A stretch of DNA of 19,344 bases from an uncultured Solobacterium sp. (GTDB lineage Bacteria; Bacillota_I; Bacilli_A; Erysipelotrichales; Erysipelotrichaceae), in the NCBI GenBank assembly GCA_900552125.1, contig URYK01000050.1, forward strand, positions 1 through 19,344, written 5' to 3'. Below the pieces are notes generated by a model that saw only the letters and a list, made by a program, of their open reading frames with translations, was not told where the DNA came from and made no database searches. This document shows positions 1 to 6,085 of this stretch, one piece after another (the first letter of the stretch is position 1; every line of letters begins with the position of its first letter). Both the position numbers and the translations under genes were made by a program.

Positions 1-497
1 ATGAAGCAGGTACATGGCATTATCCAGGCGGTGGAGGTCACATGGGAATGGATTTCTCCACAGGTGCTACTATGGGGATTCCAGTAGTGGCTCCAGCTAA
101 TGGTATAATTATTTATACATACTCTGGCTGTGGATATGGTGCATTAGGTAACTGGTGTGGTGTTCCGGCAGGTGGAGGAAATAACGTTCTACTATTGACA
201 AGAGTAAATGGTGTAGTTTATGCAATGCCATTCTATCACTTGAGTTCGGTAGCAGTAAGTGTAAATCAGCAGGTTAGCCAAGGTCAGGTAATGGGATATT
301 CAGGAAGCTCAGGAAATAGTTCAGGTCCACATACACATGTTGAAATTATACGAGTTGGAAAGATGACGATGAGTGAAGCATTAAGTATTTACAATTCCAC
401 AGGTGATTTGACTTTTGGTACAGGATGGAATGCAGATGCACCAAATGCATGTGGTACTGCACCATGTAGAGAACGTCCAGAAAACTATTGGTTATAA
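1..497 (+). CDS. M23 (LytM-type) peptidoglycan endopeptidase, C-terminal part
   Basis: This is the 3' end of a gene that starts outside the window; the reading frame (first full codon at base 3) is open from the edge to TAA at 495-497. The translated part is one zinc metallopeptidase domain. It shows the first metal motif H-x3-D (HMGMD, bases 39-53) and the closing H-x-H (PHTHVE, His codons at 330 and 336), with the typical glycine/serine-rich GYSGSSGNSSG run before it. M23 domains cut peptide cross-links in peptidoglycan outside the cell. Four Cys codons (two in the CGYG...WCG segment, two near the C-terminus) could form disulfides, in keeping with an exported enzyme. A hairpin terminator follows the stop. 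The next gene is ftsX, and in other Firmicutes FtsX activates M23- or NlpC-type hydrolases, so this could be its partner (inference). Any N-terminal coiled coil or signal peptide lies outside the window. Confidence 0.9.
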   Translation, partial: EAGTWHYPGGGGHMGMDFSTGATMGIPVVAPANGIIIYTYSGCGYGALGNWCGVPAGGGNNVLLLTRVNGVVYAMPFYHLSSVAVSVNQQVSQGQVMGYSGSSGNSSGPHTHVEIIRVGKMTMSEALSIYNSTGDLTFGTGWNADAPNACGTAPCRERPENYWL

Positions 498-502
498 TAT
501 AT

Positions 503-527
503 AAAGCACTACTTAGGTAGTGTTTTA
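503..527 (+). terminator. Rho-independent terminator after the M23 gene
   Basis: Stem CACTAC (507-512) with GTAGTG (517-522), loop TTAG, extended by a G-U pair and A-T pairs, ending in a short T run. It lies 9 bases after the stop codon. The T run is short, so it may be leaky. Confidence 0.7.
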
Positions 528-591
528 CTATTATAGCTGTGCTATGTGTTTCTTAGTTTAATAAAATAGCTGTATTTAGGATAAACAATAA

Positions 592-634
592 GATAACCTT
601 AAATAACTTTACATTCCAATATGACTAGGTTATC
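592..634. repeat. Inverted repeat in the ftsX leader
   Basis: GATAACCT (592-599) and its exact complement AGGTTATC (627-634) flank 27 bases just before ftsX. The right arm runs through codons of the longer possible ftsX start at 621, which is one reason to prefer the start at 669. It could be an operator or a leader hairpin. Function unknown. Confidence 0.35.
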
Positions 635-668
635 ATATAAATATATAAAGAGATATGCGAGTGATTTG

Positions 669-1577
669 ATGAAAAAATTATATAGATATTTAAAATTTCA
701 TTTTAAAATGGCATGTAAGAACATTGTTCGCCATTTTGGATTAACTTTTTCAGCATCTTGTGCTGTTTCTGTTACGTTAATATTGATTTCTGTTTTCATG
801 TTAATCACCATGAATCTAAATCATTTTACACAGAACATTCAGCAACAGGTAACGATACGAGCTAGTATTGATACCATTGTGACAGAAGAAGAACAGAAAC
901 AATTACAGGAACAGATTGAAGCTTTGGATACTGTCAAAACTGTAACATTATCCACAGGGGATGAAGAACTAGAAAAATTTAAAGATGAATATAAGGATGA
1001 TGCATCTTTATTTGAAATGTATGAAGGAGATAACAATCCGATTCGCGATACCTTTATCGTTGAAATAAAAAATGGAGAAAGTATAGAACAGACAGCCTCA
1101 GCAATTGAAGGAATGAAAGGGATTGTTTCTGCTGAATATGGTGGAGAAACTACAAGCAGTATGATGACAACTTTTTCGACAATAAGAGAAGGAAGTTTAA
1201 TTTTTATAATCTTTTTAGTTGTCATTGCGATTTTATTAATTTCAAATAAAATTAAAATGTCAATCTATACAAGAAAACAGGAAATTGCGATAATGCGTTT
1301 TATTGGGGCAAGTAATTGGTCAATTAAATTTCCTATGATGCTGGAAGGTATTTTTATAGGTATTTTAGGAAGTATCGTGCCAGTCTTATTAACGATTTTT
1401 GGCTATCAGTTTATTTATGATAACTTAGAAGGTAGCTTTATGAGCAGCATGTTTGTCTTACAGGATGTCTTTCCTTTAACACTAGAGATTTCTATTGTAC
1501 TTATATGCATTAGCATCATCGTAGGACTTGTCGGAAGCTTCTTCTCAACAACTCGTTATTTACGTTGGAAACGATAA
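669..1577 (+). CDS. ftsX: Cell-division ABC transporter permease-like protein FtsX
   Basis: About 302 residues, the usual FtsX length. The order of parts is typical: a short basic cytoplasmic N-terminus, TM1 about residues 25-47, an extracellular domain of about 125 residues (including the NNPIRDTF stretch typical of the family), then TM2 (about 176-196), TM3 (about 221-248) and TM4 (about 271-295). FtsX works with the ATPase FtsE at the division site and switches on peptidoglycan hydrolases outside the membrane. I chose the ATG at 669, after a modest AAAGAGA site, over the ATG at 621: the latter has no ribosome site, and the 669 product begins like other FtsX proteins. No ftsE is next to it; ftsE and ftsX usually overlap or adjoin, so ftsE must lie outside the window. 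A terminator follows directly, so ftsX ends its transcript. Confidence 0.88.
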   Translation: MKKLYRYLKFHFKMACKNIVRHFGLTFSASCAVSVTLILISVFMLITMNLNHFTQNIQQQVTIRASIDTIVTEEEQKQLQEQIEALDTVKTVTLSTGDEELEKFKDEYKDDASLFEMYEGDNNPIRDTFIVEIKNGESIEQTASAIEGMKGIVSAEYGGETTSSMMTTFSTIREGSLIFIIFLVVIAILLISNKIKMSIYTRKQEIAIMRFIGASNWSIKFPMMLEGIFIGILGSIVPVLLTIFGYQFIYDNLEGSFMSSMFVLQDVFPLTLEISIVLICISIIVGLVGSFFSTTRYLRWKR

Positions 1578-1599
1578 AAACACCATTTGGTGTTTTTTT
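1576..1599 (+). terminator. Rho-independent terminator after ftsX
   Basis: AAAAACACC (1576-1584), loop ATTT, GGTGTTTTT (1589-1597) and further Ts. It overlaps the last bases of the ftsX stop codon. Confidence 0.85.
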
Positions 1600-1688
1600 A
1601 CATAAGTAATATGATAAGTATTTTGTCATTTTTCATTTATTAAATTTAAAGCTATTGGATAAAATGATAAGCTAAGTAAAACAGATTA

Positions 1689-1697
1689 TGATATAAT
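1689..1697 (+). promoter_or_regulatory. Extended -10 promoter of the tyrosine phosphatase gene
   Basis: TGATATAAT: a TG-n extension directly before a perfect TATAAT (1692-1697), about 35 bases before the start codon. No good -35 box is visible, as is normal for extended -10 promoters. Expected transcript start is near 1704. Confidence 0.6.
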
Positions 1698-1731
1698 TTT
1701 TCATAAGAGAAAGAATAGGTGAAATTGAGTT

Positions 1732-2193
1732 ATGATTAAAGTTTTATTTATTTGCCATGGGAATATATGTCGATCAACACTTGCGGAGAGCTTATTTACA
1801 CACTTAATTAAACAAGAGGGGTTAGAAAATAAATTTCAAATATCATCAAGCGGTACAAGCAGGGAAGAAATCGGTAATCCTGTTCATTACGGAACAGTAG
1901 GCAAATTAAAAGAAAAGGGTATTCCAGTTATTCCACATCGAGCAAAACAACTGACTAAACAGGAATGTGATGAATATGATTACTTGATTGGAATGGATAG
2001 TGCTAATATTCGTAATATGAAACGTATTGCCCCAGAAAGAGATTGGGATAAAATTTATACGCTATTATCTTTTGCGAATATACATAGAGACATTGCGGAC
2101 CCTTGGTATACTGGTGATTTTGAAGAAACATATCAGGATGTATGGAAAGGCTGTACTGCATTTCTTAACTATCTAAAGAAAGATATTAAATAG
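1732..2193 (+). CDS. Low-molecular-weight protein tyrosine phosphatase
   Basis: 153 residues, the normal size for this cytoplasmic family, which removes phosphate from protein tyrosine (and in some cases arginine) residues. The P-loop C-x5-R-[ST] is at the very N-terminus: C8 (nucleophile) to R14-S15, in the context CHGNICRST. The general acid is D123 in DPWYTGDF, the usual DPW or DPY motif. The His after the catalytic Cys is less common than Leu or Val at that place. Ribosome site AGGTGA (1716-1721) lies 10 bases before the ATG. The gene is monocistronic: its own extended -10 promoter before it and a shared terminator after. Gram-positive relatives are YwlE, YfkJ and PtpA; nothing here shows the substrate, and no tyrosine kinase gene is nearby. 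Confidence 0.92.
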   Translation: MIKVLFICHGNICRSTLAESLFTHLIKQEGLENKFQISSSGTSREEIGNPVHYGTVGKLKEKGIPVIPHRAKQLTKQECDEYDYLIGMDSANIRNMKRIAPERDWDKIYTLLSFANIHRDIADPWYTGDFEETYQDVWKGCTAFLNYLKKDIK

Positions 2194-2255
2194 AAAAAAA
2201 GAAGCTTAAGAAATAACTTTCTTATATAAAGTCATTTCGTTATAGCTTCTTTTTT
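2194..2255. terminator. Bidirectional terminator between phosphatase and YhgE/Pip genes
   Basis: AAGAAGCT (2199-2206) pairs with AGCTTCTT (2244-2251); A and T runs flank it on both sides, so it can stop transcripts from either direction. The long loop contains weaker internal pairing. It fills nearly the whole gap between two convergent genes. Confidence 0.75.
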
Positions 2256-2258
2256 GTA

Positions 2259-4871
2259 CTATTCTTTAGGAAAAGCTTCCTTTAGAAAATATTTTGGATG
2301 TTTTCTTCGATATTTGTAATACAAGATAGATAAACATGCAAATAATACGATCATACCAATAAAGAAAAGTATTTCCTGTGTAATATTTACCTTTTCCATT
2401 GATAGCAAATGACGGAATCCATTGACACTATAAGTAAATGGTACAAAAGGATGAATCAACTGATATAGTTTTGGAGATGTTTCTAATGGATAAGTTCCTG
2501 CTGATCCTCCAAGATTGATTACCATAAAAATCAGCATTAGGAATTCACCGATTCTTCCCATAGCAATATTGAAGAATACGATCATAGACATAAAGGCCGC
2601 AGAAACCAAAACTGCAAATATAAAGGTCATTACTGTTTGAACAGGAGATAATCCATTTATTAACATTAAGAGTCCAACCATCAGGATTGCGGCTAAAGTA
2701 GAAACTCCATACATAACACTAGCTTTAGCTACCCAATATCGGAATCCAGATTTACTTGCGCTAATGTTCTTTAATAAAGGATACATTAGTGTAAATGCCA
2801 TTGCCGCAACATATAATGCTACAGACATCATATAAGGGGCCATTGCATTTCCATTATTTTCAACTGTAGAAATTTCTTGATGAGATAATGCGATAGGAGA
2901 TGCCATCATATCATAAGTTTTATCAGTTGAGGATACTTGTATCTTCTGCACTTTATTGTTTAATGTTGAAGATAAAGTAGAGATACCATTCTTAGCATCT
3001 TTTAATCCGTTCCACAAGGTTAAAGAACCATCATAGAGCTGTAAAGAGCCGGTTTGTAATTGTCCTGTACCAGTAGATAAGGCATGTGCTCCATTTAACA
3101 GACTTTGATTATTTGAAATTAAAGTATTACCAGCAGTTAATAATTGATGACTGCCATTATTTAAAGAAAGAATCCCGTTTGTTAAGTCAGGTGTTTTATC
3201 ATACAGTGATTGAATTCCAGTTTGAAGTTCGCTTCCTCCTGATACAAGAGAAGTAGAAGAAGAATTCAACGCATCTAATCCATTTTGAATTTGCGATACC
3301 CCTTGGAAATAGGATGTTAGAGAAGAAGAAAGAGTTTGTTTGGAAGTATCACTGCTTTGTATACTATTTTGTAGCTGCTGTAAGCCTGCTTGTATCTGTT
3401 GACTGCCCTCTAATAAACCTGTAGAAATAACAGTTTGATTTTGCAGAGTTCCTCCATTAAGAATTACCTGAAAATCCTTTAATCCGCTTGTTAATTGTTG
3501 TATTAATGCTGTATTGTAATTTAACTGCTTTTGAGTGTTATCAATTAGAGATGTAGTATTATCTTGTCTGTTTCCTAATAATATTGTATTTACCTCTGCT
3601 GATTGAGTAAAAGCTTTTTGAGAAGCTTCAGAAGTTTCTTGAATCTGTTGTTTTAAGTCTAGAAGTAATGTACGCATTTCTTCTTCACTCATAGTATCTA
3701 TAGAAGTATCTGTTAGTAATTGATTTAGCTGGTTTAATGAAGTGGATGCCGCTTGTATGGAAGTATTAGAAGAGGATGCTAAATTTTTTTCCTGCTCAAA
3801 TGCATTTGATAACTGGGCATTTTGACTTATAATATTATTTGTTATCTCCTGTTTATCTGATGATAGAGCATCATCTACAGAAGAAGATAATGTAGATAAG
3901 CCATCTGTGATTGATTGATTGCTGTGGGTTAAATCCTCGCTAGCCTTACCTATTGTCTGCATAGCATTTTGTATAGCCGTAGAATTATTTACTAACTGTG
4001 AGTTTCCTTGATAAAGAGTGTTTACTGCTTGTGTATAATTCTGTATTCCATCTGTTAGCATTACAGATCCGTTTTGCAATCTAACGATGCCATTCTGCAA
4101 TGTAGGTAGAGATGATTGTAAAACAGATAAACCTTGATCTAAGGTGTACATTCCATCTTGTACTTGAATAACTCCATTGGTGTAATCCCTCAAGCCTATT
4201 TCAAGAGATGTAGTGCCATTCTGTAAAGTAAGAGTGCTGTTTGCTAAGGTATTTAAATTATCCGATAAAGAAGAACTTCCTTCTTCTAGTTGTGTGACTC
4301 CTTTTTGTAAAGCAGCAGTGCCAGTTGCTGTCTGCTGTAAACCATCTACCAAGCTTTGCATGGAAGCGAATAAAGTTTTAGTATAGGTCTTTGTTACTTC
4401 TTCACTTACTTTTTTCTGAATATTTTGTATCGCTGTTTCATCCATTTTAGAAGCTACATAATTATTTCCTGGATTAGTTGTGTAGGTAAGCTTCATCTTC
4501 TGTGGCTGATCAGCTAATAACGTTGTCGCATTGCTAGAAAAATTTTTTGGAATTGTAATAACCATGGCATATGTCCCATCATTTAATTTCTCCATAGCTT
4601 TATTTTCATCGTCTTCTACAACAAAATGCATGCTGTCATTATTTAGTAAATTTTTACATAAATCATCACCAACACGTAAGGTTTCATTTTGATAGACAGC
4701 GGCTTGATCGTTATTAACAATCGCAACGTTTATATTTTGTGTATTTCCGTAAGGATCCCACATTGATCCAAGAAAGATACTAGTGTATATAGTAGGAATC
4801 AAGCAAATGACGATTAATACTAAAATATACCACCAATTATGAAGTATTTCTCTCCATTCTGTTTTTATCAT
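2259..4871 (-). CDS. YhgE/Pip-family membrane protein with long coiled coil
   Basis: 870 residues with the domain order of the YhgE/Pip (phage infection protein) and EsaA-like family, whose membrane parts resemble ABC-2-type permeases. One TM segment sits near the N-terminus (about residues 12-35, after a basic-aromatic start). Next is an extracellular ABC-2-like segment, with AIVNNDQA, the LNDGTYAMVITIPKNF stretch and LTYTTNPGNNY. A long central region of about 500 residues follows, made of heptad-like L-x2-G units (QNG, QDG, YDG, NNG) that should form an extended coiled coil. The last 200 residues hold five or more TM segments. EsaA/YueB relatives belong to type VII secretion and serve as phage receptors, but no other type VII gene is present here and the substrate is unknown. 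The start is well supported: AAAGGAGA sits 7-8 bases before the ATG, below a consensus promoter. The divergent Rrf2-type gene is its probable regulator. Confidence 0.88.
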   Translation of the reverse strand: MIKTEWREILHNWWYILVLIVICLIPTIYTSIFLGSMWDPYGNTQNINVAIVNNDQAAVYQNETLRVGDDLCKNLLNNDSMHFVVEDDENKAMEKLNDGTYAMVITIPKNFSSNATTLLADQPQKMKLTYTTNPGNNYVASKMDETAIQNIQKKVSEEVTKTYTKTLFASMQSLVDGLQQTATGTAALQKGVTQLEEGSSSLSDNLNTLANSTLTLQNGTTSLEIGLRDYTNGVIQVQDGMYTLDQGLSVLQSSLPTLQNGIVRLQNGSVMLTDGIQNYTQAVNTLYQGNSQLVNNSTAIQNAMQTIGKASEDLTHSNQSITDGLSTLSSSVDDALSSDKQEITNNIISQNAQLSNAFEQEKNLASSSNTSIQAASTSLNQLNQLLTDTSIDTMSEEEMRTLLLDLKQQIQETSEASQKAFTQSAEVNTILLGNRQDNTTSLIDNTQKQLNYNTALIQQLTSGLKDFQVILNGGTLQNQTVISTGLLEGSQQIQAGLQQLQNSIQSSDTSKQTLSSSLTSYFQGVSQIQNGLDALNSSSTSLVSGGSELQTGIQSLYDKTPDLTNGILSLNNGSHQLLTAGNTLISNNQSLLNGAHALSTGTGQLQTGSLQLYDGSLTLWNGLKDAKNGISTLSSTLNNKVQKIQVSSTDKTYDMMASPIALSHQEISTVENNGNAMAPYMMSVALYVAAMAFTLMYPLLKNISASKSGFRYWVAKASVMYGVSTLAAILMVGLLMLINGLSPVQTVMTFIFAVLVSAAFMSMIVFFNIAMGRIGEFLMLIFMVINLGGSAGTYPLETSPKLYQLIHPFVPFTYSVNGFRHLLSMEKVNITQEILFFIGMIVLFACLSILYYKYRRKHPKYFLKEAFPKE

Positions 4872-4890
4872 GTTAGAATCTCCTTTCTTA

Positions 4891-4922
4891 AGATAATTAA
4901 TATCTATAGATATAAATTATCT
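4891..4922. promoter_or_regulatory. 32-bp near-perfect palindrome, probable operator
   Basis: The two 16-base halves, centred between 4906 and 4907 and with core ATATCTATAGATAT, are complementary at 15 of 16 positions. It lies just downstream of the expected transcript start of the YhgE/Pip gene and upstream of its ribosome site, where a bound dimer would block transcription. The divergent gene encodes an Rrf2-type DNA-binding protein, the obvious candidate to bind it (inference). Confidence 0.7.
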
Positions 4923-4932
4923 ACGGAATGAA

Positions 4933-4960
4933 ATTATAATCTTTTTTTTAAATCTGTCAA
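4933..4960 (-). promoter_or_regulatory. Consensus sigma-A promoter of the YhgE/Pip gene
   Basis: Read on the minus strand: TTGACA (4960-4955), 16-base spacer, TATAAT (4938-4933). Both boxes are perfect consensus. Transcription should start near 4926, a few bases before the 32-bp palindrome. So strong a promoter with an operator-like element just behind it suggests the gene is normally repressed. Confidence 0.85.
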
Positions 4961-5012
4961 GATTCTTACTTTTTTTTATAAAATTTGTTAGAATAATAAA
5001 AAGGAGAAAGTT

Positions 5013-5450
5013 ATGAAAATAAGACAAAGTTTTGAACAGGCAATTTGTATATTATTATTGATTTCTAAAAGTGAAGGACCTTTAAAAAGCCATGATTTAT
5101 CTGAAAAACTGCATGTATCAGATTCTTATTTAAAAAAAATCACAAGACAGCTTGTTGTTTCAGGATTAATAACTTCAAAAGCAAGTAAATTAGGAGGTTT
5201 TGTGTTAAATAAGGATCCAAAAGATATTAGTTTTTTAGACATATTTAATGCTATTGAAGGGAAAGAACATTTTATTGAAACTACGCATTTAGTAGAAAAA
5301 GTATTTGATGTGGATGCACCTGTCTTTGCTGTAGAAGAGTATATAGTCAATTACTTGAATCAGGCGGAGGAACAATATCGTAGAAAATTAAAAGAAATTA
5401 CTTTGGATAGTGTTCGTCAATTGGTATATCAGGGGAATTTTAAAAAATAA
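5013..5450 (+). CDS. Rrf2-family transcriptional regulator without Fe-S cysteines
   Basis: 145 residues, normal for the family. The N-terminal winged helix-turn-helix is clear: the recognition segment HVSDSYLKKITRQLVVSGLI (about residues 34-53), then the wing K-x-GGF-x-L, then DISFLDIFNAIEG, matching the family's ITLLDI-EAIEG. The C-terminal half lacks the three clustered cysteines that hold an Fe-S cluster in IscR, NsrR and RirA; the only Cys is near residue 12 in the first helix. It therefore resembles the cluster-free branch (YwnA, CymR, SaiR), which sense by other means such as partner proteins or thiols. Ribosome site AAAGGAGAAAG lies close before the ATG. Divergent from the YhgE/Pip gene across a 141-base gap that contains the palindrome; a local repressor role is inferred. 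Confidence 0.88.
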   Translation: MKIRQSFEQAICILLLISKSEGPLKSHDLSEKLHVSDSYLKKITRQLVVSGLITSKASKLGGFVLNKDPKDISFLDIFNAIEGKEHFIETTHLVEKVFDVDAPVFAVEEYIVNYLNQAEEQYRRKLKEITLDSVRQLVYQGNFKK

Positions 5451-5454
5451 TGTT

Positions 5455-5533
5455 ATGAAATTTTTATATTTCATTAAGGATTCTTTTATTAACTATGTAG
5501 TATAGTATTTATGCAATCATTAGGGATTGCATA
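5455..5533 (+). other. Two hairpins between the Rrf2 gene and a terminator
   Basis: ATGAAAT/ATTTCAT (5455-5461 with 5468-5474) and a perfect 9-bp stem TATGCAATC/GATTGCATA (5510-5518 with 5525-5533) follow the Rrf2-type gene and precede the terminator at 5568-5599. A TATAGT box at 5501-5506 could start a short RNA of about 85 nt at the second hairpin, but no -35 box is visible. Either a 3' untranslated region or a small RNA; I cannot tell which. Confidence 0.3.
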
Positions 5534-5567
5534 TTCATTGAATTCCATAAACTGCATATATGGAAAA

Positions 5568-5599
5568 GACCACTGAAGTAAATTCGTGGTCAATTTTTT
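5568..5599 (+). terminator. Rho-independent terminator downstream of the Rrf2 gene
   Basis: GACCAC (5568-5573) pairs with GTGGTC (5586-5591), with a further GAA/TTC inside and one bulged T, then a run of six Ts (5594-5599). It lies 118 bases after the Rrf2-type stop codon. Confidence 0.75.
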
Positions 5600-5611
5600 A
5601 TTTTATGATAA

Positions 5612-5640
5612 AAATAAAAAAGTCTTCTTTCGAAGACTTA
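5612..5640 (-). terminator. Rho-independent terminator of tRNA-Trp
   Basis: On the minus strand AAGTCTTC, loop GAAA, GAAGACTT, followed by a T-rich tail. The 8-bp stem has a stable GNRA loop. It sits 11 bases after the tRNA 3' end. Confidence 0.85.
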
Positions 5641-5650
5641 AAACACATAC

Positions 5651-5724
5651 TGGCAGGGGTAGAGAGGATCGAACTCCCATCAGCGGTTTTGGAGACCGTT
5701 ATACTACCATTGTACTATACCCCT
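5651..5724 (-). tRNA. tRNA-Trp (anticodon CCA)
   Basis: 74 nt with the CCA end encoded. The acceptor stem AGGGGTA/TACCCCT pairs perfectly (7 bp). D stem GTAC/GTAT. Anticodon loop CTCCAAA gives CCA, reading UGG. T arm GGGAG-TTCGATC-CTCTC. Discriminator base G. The outermost anticodon-stem pair (A27-C43) is a mismatch; otherwise the cloverleaf is complete. It stands alone with its own promoter and terminator rather than in a tRNA cluster. Confidence 0.95.
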
Positions 5725-5742
5725 AGCATTAACTGCTTTAAT

Positions 5743-5771
5743 ATATTATCATAGATAGAAGAAATAGGCAA
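5743..5771 (-). promoter_or_regulatory. Promoter of tRNA-Trp
   Basis: Minus strand: TTGCCT (5771-5766), 17-base spacer, TAATAT (5748-5743). Transcription should begin near 5736, about 12 bases before the mature tRNA 5' end. Confidence 0.6.
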
Positions 5772-5887
5772 TAATAAATTTTAAAAATCAATGAAATTTT
5801 AGATGTTTTATAGGGTAGTTATAATAAATTAAAATAATTATATTACAAATTATTATATAGAAAGACTTATATATTTAAGGTATTGTG

Positions 5888-5896
5888 TGCTACAAT
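5888..5896 (+). promoter_or_regulatory. Extended -10 promoter of candidate small RNA
   Basis: TGCTACAAT: the TG-n extension plus TACAAT (5891-5896). The predicted start at about 5902 falls exactly at the beginning of the structured region. No clear -35 box. Confidence 0.5.
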
Positions 5897-5901
5897 ATAA
5901 G

Positions 5902-5967
5902 AGCCATCAGACTTCTCTATAAATTCCCGATGGTGTGCTGCTCTTATTCCCGAAGAGTAGCTTTTTT
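5902..5967 (+). ncRNA. Candidate ~66-nt small RNA with two ATTCCCGA motifs
   Basis: Two hairpins follow an extended -10 promoter. The first closes with CCATC (5904-5908) and GATGG (5929-5933). The second is a terminator: GCTGCTCTT (5937-5945), loop ATTCCCG, AAGAGTAGC (5953-5961), six Ts (5962-5967). The 8-mer ATTCCCGA occurs twice (5923-5930 and 5946-5953), each time with its TTCCC in the loop. C-rich loop motifs of this kind are how small RNAs such as the staphylococcal RsaE type and streptococcal csRNAs pair with G-rich ribosome sites; calling this a trans-acting RNA is inference. ATAAGAGC (5897-5904) could also pair with GCTCTTAT (5940-5947), but that would need transcription to start earlier. 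The following gene has its own promoter, so an attenuator role is less likely. Confidence 0.5.
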
Positions 5968-5986
5968 AATATTTTCATATAAATGT

Positions 5987-6023
5987 GACAAATTTGTAAT
6001 ATAAATTAGACAAATTATTGTAA
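5987..6023. repeat. Tandem GACAAATT...TTGTAA elements before the flippase gene
   Basis: GACAAATT at 5987 and again at 6009, exactly 22 bases (two helical turns) apart, each followed by TTGTAA. Each unit is itself nearly palindromic: ACAAATTTGT (5988-5997) is perfect and ACAAATTATTGT (6010-6021) nearly so. They lie 30-70 bases upstream of the extended -10 box at 6051. Candidate binding sites of an unknown regulator. Confidence 0.4.
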
Positions 6024-6050
6024 ATAGTTTAGATAAAGTTAAGAAATAAT

Positions 6051-6059
6051 TGTTATACT
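6051..6059 (+). promoter_or_regulatory. Extended -10 promoter of the flippase-domain gene
   Basis: TGTTATACT: TG-n plus TATACT (6054-6059), 26 bases before the chosen start codon. The longer possible reading-frame start at 6050 falls inside this promoter, which argues against it. Confidence 0.55.
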
Positions 6060-6085
6060 GCTTAAGAGAAGAAATGAGGTGTCAT

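Noticed and set aside
621..668. Longer N-terminus of FtsX from the ATG at 621
   Set aside because: No ribosome site upstream, and the segment overlaps an inverted repeat. The start at 669 gives a typical FtsX N-terminus.
839..1225. A 128-codon minus-strand frame inside ftsX
   Set aside because: Antisense shadow of a clear FtsX coding region; no ribosome site or motif.
5560..5754. A 64-codon plus-strand frame across the tRNA region
   Set aside because: It is the antisense of tRNA-Trp and its terminator read as protein, with no ribosome site; a common false gene.
5902..5967. Riboswitch or attenuator for the flippase-domain gene
   Set aside because: No known riboswitch core is visible, and the gene has its own extended -10 promoter 84 bases after the terminator. 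A separate small RNA fits better, though an attenuator is not excluded.
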